A stretch of DNA of 59,695 nucleotides, from contig JBMFVP010000002.1 in NCBI GenBank assembly GCA_049965935.1, positions 1-59,695 on the forward strand, read 5' to 3'. Below, in pieces: positions 43,777 through 52,466 of the stretch. Every line of letters starts with the position of its first letter. Position 1 is the first letter of the stretch. A model generated the notes under the pieces. It worked only from the letters and a program-made list of their open reading frames with translations. It had not been told where the DNA came from and searched no databases. This stretch comes from Thermocladium sp049965935 (GTDB taxonomy: Archaea; Thermoproteota; Thermoprotei; Thermoproteales; Thermocladiaceae). Made by a program: the position numbers and the translations under genes.

Positions 43777-45426
43777 TTACTGAAAAATAAGCTTAAGTAA
43801 TTCATCGATGCTCACCTCGAATATGCCAGTTGGGTTCTCCAGCCCTAACTTCATCAATATATCTGGATTAACTTCAAATGCCTTGCCTATGGTGAAGCCA
43901 TTGACAATTATCTTAACTGATCTGCCATTTATGCCGTTTTCCTCATTTATTGCCTCATAGCTGGCCTTCAGTCCTAGTTGATTAATTAATGAACTGGACA
44001 TAACTAGCACATCGGTTAGTGTCACTTCATTGCCGGTAATTGCGAACCCTAAATGGTTCTCCTCAATAACGCTGCCGTCATCAATGGAAGCCACTCTACC
44101 AATCTCGAATACTTTAGGTTTCCTTGGAGCCAGAGTCTTGTTCCTAGCTAGAAGGGAAACTAGTTGAGGCCATATAGCTGTTCTAACCATGGAGTAAAGC
44201 TCGCTTATTGGGTTAACCAATTTAATGGGCGTTCCCCCAAGCGATGCTAAGTAAGGATCAGTAAGCACATAATTCATTACTTCCTGAGCCCCTAGCCCTA
44301 TCATCGCTTCCCTAATTAATCCAACCAGTCTAGTTATTGGGTGTAACCGTCCGCTGGATGGGGATGAAGGATTTATGCCGGGTATCTCGTGGTATCCCTT
44401 AATTATGGCAGCATCCTCTATTATATCTACAGCATGTATTACGCCCAGCCTATATGGAGCGATCTTCACTTGAATTAAGTCTTCATCTATCTTGCTTGCA
44501 TCATGCCTAGCCCTCAATAATAGGTTCAATGCCTCATCCATATTGAGACTTACGCCTAGTCGCTTATTGATATCACTCAATTCTATTTGCCGCTCAGTTG
44601 GATTTAGGTCTTTTTCGCTAAGAGCATTAGTTCCTATTAATTCAACCACGTGATTAAGTGTCCTCTCCCGTAAACCATAAACAAAGATAGTGAATACTTC
44701 CCTTAATGACTTGATATCAGTTGCCGTAACATCTATTAAAATATCCCTAGTGTTGGGATCAACCTTAGTTGACTCACTGCCTAGCACTGGTGCTACAGCT
44801 AAAACTCTACCATTGCTATCAGCTATTATGGGTACCTTCCCATTAAGCATTGCGTATTCTCCATACATTCTCCCTTTTTCCAGCGAGAATAGCTCTGTGC
44901 CTCTTATCTCCCTATTCATTTCTAGAGGTATATATGAGACATCATCTATGTTTGCTTGCTTATACACTACTGGTAGATCCACTTTTGATAAATCATAAAC
45001 TCCTATGGATGCTCTCCTCCTATTCCTTCCATAAATAGTGGACAACTTTTCCTGCAGTTGTATCATTTGGCGAATAGCTTCATCACTGAGAGAGAAACCA
45101 CGCATTATAGCGAAGACAACGTACTTCCTATTTGGAACATCATCTATATGCGATAAATCAGTTCTCCATACAGATTTAAGCTCAGCTAATCCTACTTCAA
45201 TGCCTAGGATTCCCTTAAATGTCCTTGCTATTCCCTCGACTGAGAAGTGATCCGGCCTATCATGAGTGACCTCTAGCTCAACCTTCTCGCCATCTACGTT
45301 ATCTATTTCCATTTTTGCATATTTAATGACTTCCCTTAATTCATCTATTCCTAACTTACGTCCAACCAAGGACTCCAAATCATGTAAGTCAATGGAAATG
45401 CTCACGCGGCCTAATGCCATCCACAT
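43777..45426 (-). CDS. pheT: Phenylalanyl-tRNA synthetase beta subunit
   Basis: Large subunit of the alpha2-beta2 enzyme. The N-terminal region (ELEVTHDRPDHFSVEGIART) is the B-domain hallmark of archaeal PheT, and the central B3/B4 editing region and C-terminal catalytic-like fold (residues about 280-549) follow. The length is 549, as in archaea. pheS is not in this window. ATG 45426 is listed; ATG 45420 two codons later is equally possible. It is followed closely by a hypothetical gene. Confidence 0.93.
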   Translation of the reverse strand: MWMALGRVSISIDLHDLESLVGRKLGIDELREVIKYAKMEIDNVDGEKVELEVTHDRPDHFSVEGIARTFKGILGIEVGLAELKSVWRTDLSHIDDVPNRKYVVFAIMRGFSLSDEAIRQMIQLQEKLSTIYGRNRRRASIGVYDLSKVDLPVVYKQANIDDVSYIPLEMNREIRGTELFSLEKGRMYGEYAMLNGKVPIIADSNGRVLAVAPVLGSESTKVDPNTRDILIDVTATDIKSLREVFTIFVYGLRERTLNHVVELIGTNALSEKDLNPTERQIELSDINKRLGVSLNMDEALNLLLRARHDASKIDEDLIQVKIAPYRLGVIHAVDIIEDAAIIKGYHEIPGINPSSPSSGRLHPITRLVGLIREAMIGLGAQEVMNYVLTDPYLASLGGTPIKLVNPISELYSMVRTAIWPQLVSLLARNKTLAPRKPKVFEIGRVASIDDGSVIEENHLGFAITGNEVTLTDVLVMSSSLINQLGLKASYEAINEENGINGRSVKIIVNGFTIGKAFEVNPDILMKLGLENPTGIFEVSIDELLKLIFQ

Positions 45427-45566
45427 AATTTAACATTTTTGGAGAAACGCGCCATAGGAAATTGGCCATCCCCTCATCTAAATAATGGGGATTCAGGAAG
45501 AAAAGAATTATGCAGTATCTTACCGTTCTCCTCGTAAATGGTCTCAATTAAGTTCATAGATGATCC

Positions 45567-46286
45567 CTATAATGTGGTTGGAGTACCTAGGAGAAAAGCT
45601 ACCAGGGATGCTATTAACGGTATAGTTAAGTTGTCCTCGACTCCATAAGCCTCGGAAATAACCACGGCGGCGCCGAGTGCAGCCAGATCTATGGGCCTGA
45701 GTCCTAGCACTAGAAGCACAAGCATGTAAATGGTTAGGCCCCCTATTGATCCCTCTATTGTGGAGGTTGAGTACGGCAATTTATGCCGCCCAATAGCTGT
45801 TCCAATTAATGCGCTGAATGTATCGTAGAAAATCAATGCTAAGATGCCGTATGCGGCATATGACCCAAATGCAGTATATGATGCATAGACACCGATTGCG
45901 CCCATTAATACGCCTAGGTATCCACCCCGCTTCTCATAATCCCTCTCTATATTTTTCAATGTGTCATTAAACATGTTCTCCAATTTATTGAATGTCATTA
46001 TAACTTCCTCTCCTCCTCCTCGTTGAATTGTGCCTAAGATCTTTATTAATTGATCCCTGAACGATTGTCGAGCATCATCTAGCGCCTCGCTTATCACCAG
46101 CGATATTATGGGTCTCTTTAATTGAGTGGCATATAACATGGCTGCTAGAAATAGAAGTATTAAATAATAATACGTTATTAATTGGAGCTGGAGTCCTATT
46201 ATGAATGGAGCAATGAGAAACACCGATAGTATTAGGTGAAAAAGCTTTCTATAAAGCAATGCCTTAACCCTGGCTATTCGGCTCAT
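45567..46286 (-). CDS. Dolichol kinase/DGK1-like CTP-dependent lipid kinase family
   Basis: Integral membrane protein of 239 residues with about six spans. The N-terminal RKLFHLI segment and the C-terminal block YDTFSALIGTAIGRHKLP followed by TIEGSIGG and VEDNLTIP are typical of the Sec59/DGK1/VTE5 cytidylyltransferase-like family. In archaea such proteins may phosphorylate polyprenols for glycan carriers; the substrate is inferred. A charged cytoplasmic loop of about 70 residues separates spans 3 and 4. It stands between pheT and the class II aldolase gene. Confidence 0.75.
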   Translation of the reverse strand: MSRIARVKALLYRKLFHLILSVFLIAPFIIGLQLQLITYYYLILLFLAAMLYATQLKRPIISLVISEALDDARQSFRDQLIKILGTIQRGGGEEVIMTFNKLENMFNDTLKNIERDYEKRGGYLGVLMGAIGVYASYTAFGSYAAYGILALIFYDTFSALIGTAIGRHKLPYSTSTIEGSIGGLTIYMLVLLVLGLRPIDLAALGAAVVISEAYGVEDNLTIPLIASLVAFLLGTPTTL

Positions 46287-46370
46287 GCATATAGCGAAGT
46301 TATCAACTATTTAAGCACTAAGTTTCTAATATACTTAATAGCTTGATTACATGTTAATTCTCATTACCGC

Positions 46371-46410
46371 CCATCCATCCTAAAGAGTGGGGCTTTATGG
46401 TTCTCTTTGG
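46371..46410 (-). repeat. IS200/IS605-end-like hairpin relic (minus orientation)
   Basis: The reverse complement reads AAAGCCCCACTCTTTAGGAT and GG, similar to AAACCTCGCCCTTTAGGGCG. Nearby, GAATGATCATTC (46431-46442) is a perfect palindrome. The 188-base gap holds no gene. Confidence 0.3.
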
Positions 46411-46474
46411 GTCCCCGGTTCTATAAACCATGAATGATCATTCCCCTCAATATATGGAGGCATGAAATGACATT

Positions 46475-47038
46475 CTATTTTTTAATAGTATTAAGCGTAA
46501 CGTAAGCTACCATATCTAATACCTCCATTTTATTAAATGCCTCCTCTATCGTGGAACCCACGGCAACCGCGCCATGCTTCTCGAGTATTACTAAATCATT
46601 TCCCTCCTCAATGCGTTTAGCCACCTCGTTAGCCAGCTCTTGGGTGCCCGGCTCTATGTAGGGGACCATTCCCACGCCGCGGGAGTAGGATTTCAATTCA
46701 CTAAAGGATTTATCTAGCTCTATGCCCGAATTACTTAATGCTAATACATTAGGAGGATGGGCATGAAAGACTACATCATATTTCGTTCTTTTATATATTT
46801 CAACATGCATTCTCCACTCGCTGGATGGTTTTCTGTTCCCTTGCACTACTTCTCCACTCATATTAATCTCAACCACATCATCTTCACTTAATTCTAGCTT
46901 GGAGAAATTGCTTGGCGTTATCAGAATAATATCTTTAATTCTCACGCTCATATTGCCTCCCATTAATGTATTTAACCCAACATCATGACTTAACCTGAAA
47001 TACTTCACAAGGAGTCTCCGCTTCTCCATGCTATTCAT
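46475..47038 (-). CDS. Class II aldolase/adducin family protein (fuculose-phosphate aldolase-like)
   Basis: Zinc-dependent aldolase fold of 187 residues. The zinc ligands appear in FHAHPP and the later LEKHGAVAVG; the start of the fold has the GGNMSVR loop that binds the phosphate. Close relatives act on L-fuculose 1-phosphate, ribulose phosphate epimers or methylthioribulose 1-phosphate, so substrate is uncertain. ATG 47038 is supported by a TATA-like box near 47067. Confidence 0.8.
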   Translation of the reverse strand: MNSMEKRRLLVKYFRLSHDVGLNTLMGGNMSVRIKDIILITPSNFSKLELSEDDVVEINMSGEVVQGNRKPSSEWRMHVEIYKRTKYDVVFHAHPPNVLALSNSGIELDKSFSELKSYSRGVGMVPYIEPGTQELANEVAKRIEEGNDLVILEKHGAVAVGSTIEEAFNKMEVLDMVAYVTLNTIKK

Positions 47039-47119
47039 GAAGCTATGAGAATCCAGTTTCCTTTAAAAATTATATCTTTGTAGGCTCTATTTAGGTTATT
47101 TAAAAACTTACCCTATCCT

Positions 47120-47200
47120 GGAGAGGGGCGAGGCTTGCTCTCCTCCTCATCATTATTTACAAAATGGACGATATACCTTGCCCTTTAAGGTAGAAAGGGG
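47120..47200 (+). repeat. Paired hairpins in gene-free gap
   Basis: GGAGAG and CTCTCC flank GGGCGAGGCTTG, and farther on TACCTT-G-CCC-TTTAAGGTA (47174-47192) forms a 6-bp stem followed by AGAAAGGGG. The second looks like the IS605-end-like motif elsewhere in the window. The surrounding 230-base gap has no gene. Confidence 0.4.
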
Positions 47201-47309
47201 ATTAGTTGGTCATTGATTTATTATTAATTGGTTAATTATTCATCACTGGAATTTACTTAGATTAAGCTAATTGGGAAAACTTTATATATGGTATTTCTTT
47301 CAGGAAATT

Positions 47310-47663
47310 ATGTCCCAAATAGATAATGAGGAGCACACATGGGCGCTCATAGCTTGGATAATACCATTAATAGGCGGTATATTGGGCATAATAATTAAAC
47401 CAAACTCCAATTACGTGAAGCATTGGTCTTATTTAAGCATAACCTTTGGACTAGTGATCATAGTGATCGATGTTATATTAGGAATACTATCAATTGCAAC
47501 TTTATTTGTTCCATTTTTATTTATAATATTCAGGGTAATAGGGTACTTATTCGATATTGCTTTCTTGGTCATTTGGATAATTGGAATATTAAGGGAACGC
47601 GCCATGCTTTATTGGAAGCCCCCTGTATTGTATGAGATTGCGAAAATGATGGGCGCCTCCTAA
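47310..47663 (+). CDS. Small DUF4870/Tic20-like membrane protein
   Basis: 117 residues with four hydrophobic spans. A polar start (MSQIDNEEHTWA) is followed by WIIPLIGGILGIIIKP and the YVKHWSYLS segment, a layout shared with DUF4870-type proteins. The role is unknown. The frame is open from 47271, but ATG 47310 is 27 bases after a strong TATA-like ACTTTATATATGG, so the leaderless start is preferred. Confidence 0.65.
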   Translation: MSQIDNEEHTWALIAWIIPLIGGILGIIIKPNSNYVKHWSYLSITFGLVIIVIDVILGILSIATLFVPFLFIIFRVIGYLFDIAFLVIWIIGILRERAMLYWKPPVLYEIAKMMGAS

Positions 47664-47713
47664 AAGGATCATTATATTGCCGTAGCCCTAAATAAAGAAT
47701 GAAACATCATCTA

Positions 47714-48106
47714 TCATATTTCCGGATTAACTTTCCTGGTTAAGTGAGTTAGTCGTTCCCATGTTGCTAGAAATGAGGAATAAGCGATCTCGCCCATATT
47801 AACTGGCCACACCATTGCTTCATTTAATTTATCGCCTCTCCTTGCTGCATATATTCTTTTTATTTTACCGTTCAGTATTGTATATGAGGGAAAGCAGAGG
47901 GATCCATGTGGAGCTATAACCGTGTCAGCTCCCAGCTCTAAGCATCTTTTTGCTACTGTTGGCCTTTTTTCTCTGGCTTTTAGGGCTGGGTTCTTCTCTT
48001 TATGTACTATTTCTCCATTGTCTACAAGCACTATATAATCCGCCTTTGAGAATATCTCCAATTCTCCATTATCATTTATTGTTGTACATATCATTTTGGG
48101 CTTCAT
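47714..48106 (-). CDS. Conserved protein, possibly NifX/NifB-like domain
   Basis: 130 residues. KADYIVLVDNGEIVHKEKNP followed by ALKAREKRPTVAKRCLELGA recalls the small ribonuclease-H-like fold of dinitrogenase cofactor-binding proteins, and VIAPHGSLCFPSY is a conserved-looking loop with one Cys. No nitrogenase genes are present, so a role in nitrogen fixation is not implied. ATG 48106 or 48094. The assignment is tentative. Confidence 0.4.
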   Translation of the reverse strand: MKPKMICTTINDNGELEIFSKADYIVLVDNGEIVHKEKNPALKAREKRPTVAKRCLELGADTVIAPHGSLCFPSYTILNGKIKRIYAARRGDKLNEAMVWPVNMGEIAYSSFLATWERLTHLTRKVNPEI

Positions 48107-48203
48107 TGCTTTACTTTATTAAAATGTTTCCATGAAATTCAGGGAAGGAATTCAAGCGCCGCGATGGGAAAATTTAAATTCAAAAGTGAAGCGTAACATA
48201 ACC

Positions 48204-48641
48204 ATGAAGCTCATTGGTAAACGACCCATAGACATGGGTTCAGAGGACATGTGGAAATTAATCATTGGGCGGCTTGATGATGTGATCAAGTGCGTTCCTG
48301 ATGTCAAGGAGGTCAAAAAGAATGGTCAAGACTATGAAATGAAATTATTTGTGCACATGGGGCCAGTGCGTGGGGACTTCAATACCTCGATAAGCATTGT
48401 TCAAATAGATGAATCCAATAAGTCGATTAAATTAAGGCTTCGCAGCAAGGGTCCAGGAACTACCCTCGACTCTAATATAACGGCAACGATAGGTAATGGC
48501 GAGATATCATATGATGCTGATCTCAGTATGAGTGGCATAATGGCTGCGGTAGGTCAACGAATAATAGAGGGATACATAGAAGGCAAGTTAAACCAGTTCC
48601 TAGACAATATAGTGAAGTTAGCGAAAACAGGTTCCTGCTAA
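48204..48641 (+). CDS. CoxG/SRPBCC family protein
   Basis: 145 residues of the START-like SRPBCC fold, with the family pattern GSEDMWKLIIGRLDDVIKCV then PDVKEV and a C-terminal long helix (GQRIIEGYIEGKLNQFLDNI). Members include CO dehydrogenase subunit G, but no CO dehydrogenase is here, so binding of a small hydrophobic ligand or membrane association is more likely. The frame is open from 48132; ATG 48204 is preferred because a TATA-like AAATTTAAATT lies about 27 bases upstream. Confidence 0.7.
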   Translation: MKLIGKRPIDMGSEDMWKLIIGRLDDVIKCVPDVKEVKKNGQDYEMKLFVHMGPVRGDFNTSISIVQIDESNKSIKLRLRSKGPGTTLDSNITATIGNGEISYDADLSMSGIMAAVGQRIIEGYIEGKLNQFLDNIVKLAKTGSC

Positions 48642-48691
48642 ATAGAACAATTTTGGCTCAACTTTTTAAAGTATAGCCTTGAGTCTCGGCG

Positions 48692-49240
48692 ATGCAGCAG
48701 CAATTAGTAAGCGTAGTCACAGAGTACGTATATAGGAGAATAACAATAGAGTATGATAATCCAGAGCTTGGAAAGCTCGCTGTAGCCATAATAAACACAT
48801 TACTAAGCAAGGGGGAAGCTATGCCTGACGAGAAAATAGCATCCACATTGGGAGTTAATGCAGTAGAGGTTCGCCGTGTCCTTCATTTGTTGGATAGCGT
48901 CAGATTAGTTGCGAGGGGAAAGGAGACCTTAGAATATGGAACAATGCAAGAAATGCGTTGGAGTATAGATAACAAGGTGATAAATAAGTTCATTAAGTGG
49001 ATAATCAGGGAAACACGAAGAAAATTAGAGCACGTAATTGCGTCGCTCCATGATTCCTCATACTATGTCTGCCCCACTTGTTTTCGCCGGTATCCAGATA
49101 GTGAGGCATCCATGTATAACTTCACTTGTCTCGTAGATGGTTCCTCCCTTGATATGATTGATTCAGATGCTGAAATAAATTCATTATTAAATGTTGTCAG
49201 TAGATTAAAAAGGCTGGAGGAGGAGGTTCCTAATGCCTAA
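48692..49240 (+). CDS. tfe: Transcription initiation factor E alpha (TFE)
   Basis: Winged-helix domain (residues about 1-90) plus zinc-ribbon and coiled C-terminus, stabilising the open promoter complex. The ribbon shows Cys127, Cys130 and Cys146, but the fourth position is Asp149 (CLVDGS instead of CPxC). A TATA-like CTTTTTAAAG is 26 bases before ATG 48692. It overlaps the PAC2 gene by 8 bases, so the two are coupled. Confidence 0.9.
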   Translation: MQQQLVSVVTEYVYRRITIEYDNPELGKLAVAIINTLLSKGEAMPDEKIASTLGVNAVEVRRVLHLLDSVRLVARGKETLEYGTMQEMRWSIDNKVINKFIKWIIRETRRKLEHVIASLHDSSYYVCPTCFRRYPDSEASMYNFTCLVDGSSLDMIDSDAEINSLLNVVSRLKRLEEEVPNA

Positions 49241-49922
49241 TATAATTTTAAACGAGCCAATACTCAATACGGACTTCTTTATTACTGGATTCCATGGAGT
49301 AGGATTAGTAGGTTACTTGGCAGTGCGCCACTTAGTATCATCAATGGAGTGCAATAGGATTGGGTTTATGGGAATAGCCATGCCCTACACATCATACATG
49401 AAGGGCCGGCTCTCATCTCCAGGCGATATATATTATTGCCCAAGCAATGGAATTACTATTGCTGCGTTTAATTATGGAATACCTGATAAGCAATTATTCT
49501 CTGCATCCAAGGAGTTAGCTAAGTGGGTTATCACATCTCGATTTAAGAACGTGATTTTGTTTGGCGGTCTCGATGCGTCCCTAAGGGATCCTGGCGACGA
49601 GAGTGGAGTAAAAATAATGACTACTAAGAGGGATGTAATTGATAACTTATTGAATGATCATTACCTAGTTCTAGGCCCGCTTGCAATAATGATGAATGAG
49701 TTCTCCTATAGATCTTATCCAGCCATGGCAATACTTCCCTACGCTAATCCATCCTTGGCAGACCCCAGGGCAGCCGCTACTGGTCTCTCCTACTTTGCGG
49801 GTAAATTCAATATTAAGATTGATTTATCTAAGCTATATGAGGATGCCCAAGTTCTTGAGGAGGAAGTACAGAAACAAATGAAGCAATTAGAGGGACGCAG
49901 AGAGACTTCGCTCTATATATAA
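49233..49922 (+). CDS. PAC2 family protein (proteasome assembly chaperone-like)
   Basis: 229 residues of the PAC2 family. Characteristic segments are ITGFHGVGLVGYLAVRHL at the N-terminus, VILFGGLDA in the middle, and GPLAIMMNEF near the phosphorylase-like core. The C-terminus is a charged coiled tail. In archaea PAC2 proteins are thought to help assemble proteasomes or act on small ligands. It overlaps tfe, giving an unusual transcription-proteasome coupling. Confidence 0.85.
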   Translation: MPNIILNEPILNTDFFITGFHGVGLVGYLAVRHLVSSMECNRIGFMGIAMPYTSYMKGRLSSPGDIYYCPSNGITIAAFNYGIPDKQLFSASKELAKWVITSRFKNVILFGGLDASLRDPGDESGVKIMTTKRDVIDNLLNDHYLVLGPLAIMMNEFSYRSYPAMAILPYANPSLADPRAAATGLSYFAGKFNIKIDLSKLYEDAQVLEEEVQKQMKQLEGRRETSLYI

Positions 49923-50094
49923 CCTCCCTAACATTATTAATGTCATATCGCTTTAAGATTGGAGGAACGGCAAACTTTTCCTCTTGTGGTCTCTCCTTGA
50001 TCTTGTAACGTAGGTTTCCTCGTTATAATGGGTATCCCCTACATAAAGGTGCCCACAATGTAATGCTTAGGTCAATGAAATTACTTGCTCTCTT

Positions 50095-51651
50095 TCATGG
50101 TTGCTTGCAATTGATCCTTGAGAATATATCGTTAATGTATGAGTAAATGGTTCTGTAACTCGGTATTATTAATATGTCTTTCTCCCCCTTTACATCAATT
50201 AGATTAACGTATTTAATGTGATCCTCTGAAACTATTATTACTGTCTTTCTGTATGTCATTATTGTCTTCTTATTTATAATTACATCGCTATTGATTTGTG
50301 GGACTGGATAGACATCGCTTAGCTCCAAGGGAATTATTCCAAGGACGCCATCCAATACGTAAACATCGACGCCGCACCTAATTATTCGCTCTAACAAGGG
50401 GGCAAGAGGTGATCTTATAATGGGTTTCTCACGGTACCCCAATAATATTATGGCCCTCTCCCCTGATTTCCTAATTCTCTTAATCCGTCGTCTAAATAGT
50501 ATTGCCTCCGGTCTCTCTGCATCAATGGAATCAAATACCGCTATTTCATGTGTATTTGCTTTGGTTTCACTGCCCAACTTATTAATTAATCGCTTGAATG
50601 TATTGCTTCTTATAAGTTTATAGGCTCTATATAGATTTATATTCTGCCTAGCCTTGGCCTCCACATAGTCCCAAAGAGACCCCTCCGCTATTCTTTGCCT
50701 TATTTCTTGCAACTCATGCGAAATTACATGAAGGTTATGGAGAGCTAATATGTGTTCCCGCTCATCTCTAGGCATTTCCCTTATCTCTTTCACTGTTTTC
50801 TGGCATTTACCGCATGCATATAATAAATAATCATCGCTTAACTCGCTTAGTCTAGCGGTTCTATCGGGCAATATGATCCGCTCATCCCGTGCAAATAATG
50901 CGTAGGATGCAGAATCAAATAAATCAATTCCGAGAAGGACAGCCAGCGGCATTATGAGGGGATGCCCAGCACCAAATAAGTGAATGGGTTTACCCGGCGG
51001 CGTATTTGATTTAGCCGTAATTATCATTTTAATTATACCCGATAATTCATATTCCTCAAGCAATGTTGTTGGGCTACCTATTGCGTATATGTCGAAACCA
51101 AGGGCCCCCATTATCCTAGATGAATATGCCAACAAGTCAAGGTAAGTTCCTCCCTGGAGAGGCCCCACTCTTAGCATGCGATGGTTGGGGTCTTCATCAT
51201 CTAACTGCATAAGAGCCCGCCTAGCTCTTCTAATAGTCTCCTCTACCTCGGTAATAACTATATCCCGTGGGGTTCCTACGCTTGTGGGCAAATCAAGGAT
51301 GACTCCTATATCTGTTCCCAATTTTACTTGGAAACTAATTATATCATCTGGGTCTACATCTATATATCCATATTGAAGCAATTGATACGCACCGGAATCC
51401 GTCATTATAGGTTCATCCCAATTAAAGAGGGAGTGAAGCCCAGTTTCGGCGGCTATCTCTCCATAATTCACCTTAACTAGGTACGCATTGGTTATGAAGT
51501 GATTGAATCCGGCCTCCTTAATCTCATCAAGCCGCAGGGTTTGCTTTATTGGATTAATGACTGGAAACATGGTTGGGGTCCTAATGACTCCGTGGACGGT
51601 GTGAATCAATCCAATGCGAGCCAAGTCATCTTTATCTATTATCTCGAACAT
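50095..51651 (-). CDS. tgtA: Archaeosine tRNA-guanine transglycosylase
   Basis: Exchanges guanine for preQ0 at position 15 of tRNA, the first step of archaeosine formation. The base-recognition Asp85 lies in MTDSGAYQ, the nucleophile Asp near residue 254 in LFDSASY, and the zinc site CGKCQKT with later Cys/His follows. At 518 residues it lacks a C-terminal PUA domain, which in Crenarchaea may be encoded separately. ATG 51651 with GGAGGGG upstream. It follows the lsm gene by 16 bases and is probably co-transcribed with it. Confidence 0.92.
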   Translation of the reverse strand: MFEIIDKDDLARIGLIHTVHGVIRTPTMFPVINPIKQTLRLDEIKEAGFNHFITNAYLVKVNYGEIAAETGLHSLFNWDEPIMTDSGAYQLLQYGYIDVDPDDIISFQVKLGTDIGVILDLPTSVGTPRDIVITEVEETIRRARRALMQLDDEDPNHRMLRVGPLQGGTYLDLLAYSSRIMGALGFDIYAIGSPTTLLEEYELSGIIKMIITAKSNTPPGKPIHLFGAGHPLIMPLAVLLGIDLFDSASYALFARDERIILPDRTARLSELSDDYLLYACGKCQKTVKEIREMPRDEREHILALHNLHVISHELQEIRQRIAEGSLWDYVEAKARQNINLYRAYKLIRSNTFKRLINKLGSETKANTHEIAVFDSIDAERPEAILFRRRIKRIRKSGERAIILLGYREKPIIRSPLAPLLERIIRCGVDVYVLDGVLGIIPLELSDVYPVPQINSDVIINKKTIMTYRKTVIIVSEDHIKYVNLIDVKGEKDILIIPSYRTIYSYINDIFSRINCKQP

Positions 51652-51667
51652 TTGCCCCTCCGGAGCG

Positions 51668-52087
51668 TTATGCTTGTCTCCTCTTTAGGTAGTTATCGAA
51701 AAGCTCCTTCACGCGTTTAGCCGTTAATCCGGATCCCTCTATACCATTTTGAGTAACCCTAACGCCTTCCCCAACTTGGATAATGTTTGCTTCTTGTATG
51801 TATTTTACCATTCCCGGGAAATACTTATCCAGTTCCTTGGCGAAATCGGCTAGATCCAAGTATTGCTCAATCAAGATAACCTCGCGCCAATTACTGAATG
51901 ATATCAAAACTTTGCTTGCTTTCTCTCCCTTATCGTTTACAGCCTCACTTAGCACTATGTTGAGGTTATTATCCATTCCAACCAAGGTTCCCCTATAGTA
52001 ACCAGTTTCAGTATTTACAATAACTTTCTTGCCAAGCATGGAGGCGACCTCCACTAGGAATCGTCTATTGCTCTCGGCGAGCGACAT
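51668..52087 (-). CDS. Sm-like (Lsm/SmAP) protein with C-terminal extension
   Basis: RNA-binding ring protein. The Sm1 motif runs through MLGKKVIVNTETGYYRGTLV and then GMDNNLNIVL, and the Sm2-like part is SKVLISFSNWREVIL. After residue 80 an extra helical domain of about 60 residues follows, as in SmAP3-type proteins. The frame is open to 52255, but ATG 52087 is preferred: it is 25 bases from the shared TATA box at 52107-52118. Confidence 0.8.
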   Translation of the reverse strand: MSLAESNRRFLVEVASMLGKKVIVNTETGYYRGTLVGMDNNLNIVLSEAVNDKGEKASKVLISFSNWREVILIEQYLDLADFAKELDKYFPGMVKYIQEANIIQVGEGVRVTQNGIEGSGLTAKRVKELFDNYLKRRQA

Positions 52088-52106
52088 GAAAGCAAAGCGA
52101 AGCAAT

Positions 52107-52118
52107 GCTTTTAAGTGC
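52107..52118. promoter_or_regulatory. Shared TATA box for divergent lsm and rpoG
   Basis: GCTTTTAAGTGC sits in a 49-base gap between two divergent ATG codons (52087 minus, 52137 plus), 25 bases from each. A single AT-rich core therefore appears to serve two leaderless genes in opposite directions. Confidence 0.6.
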
Positions 52119-52136
52119 TTTGGTACATTGAAAATC

Positions 52137-52451
52137 ATGTACTCATATGAAACTGACCTAGATGTAACCAAGTTGGAAACAGAGGGGCAAGTAACTAGGT
52201 TATTCCTAGGCAATGATATAGTGATAGAGATACCGTCCCGCTTCTCATCCGGCATCGGTAAAAGAGTTCATGTAAAGATATCCGAAGAAAAGGATGATCC
52301 AAGCAAGTGGAGCATCTACATGTGGGGAATAGTTTATGCATCAAGCGATAATTCCTATAAGGCATCCGCCGGCGGCTTCATAATTAGCATTAATAATGTA
52401 AGCAATGCGCCACAAGTCGGAACAAAATTATATATAGGAATTAAATATTGA
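52137..52451 (+). CDS. rpoG: DNA-directed RNA polymerase subunit Rpo8 (RpoG)
   Basis: Crenarchaeal homologue of eukaryotic Rpb8, an OB-fold subunit. The 104-residue product contains the family pattern KISEEKDDPSKW followed by GIVYASSDNSYKASAGGFII. The frame is open from 52029, but ATG 52137 matches the leaderless spacing. It converges on the thermosome gene, with only 15 bases between the stop codons. Confidence 0.8.
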   Translation: MYSYETDLDVTKLETEGQVTRLFLGNDIVIEIPSRFSSGIGKRVHVKISEEKDDPSKWSIYMWGIVYASSDNSYKASAGGFIISINNVSNAPQVGTKLYIGIKY

Positions 52452-52466
52452 ATTCTTATTAGGTTT

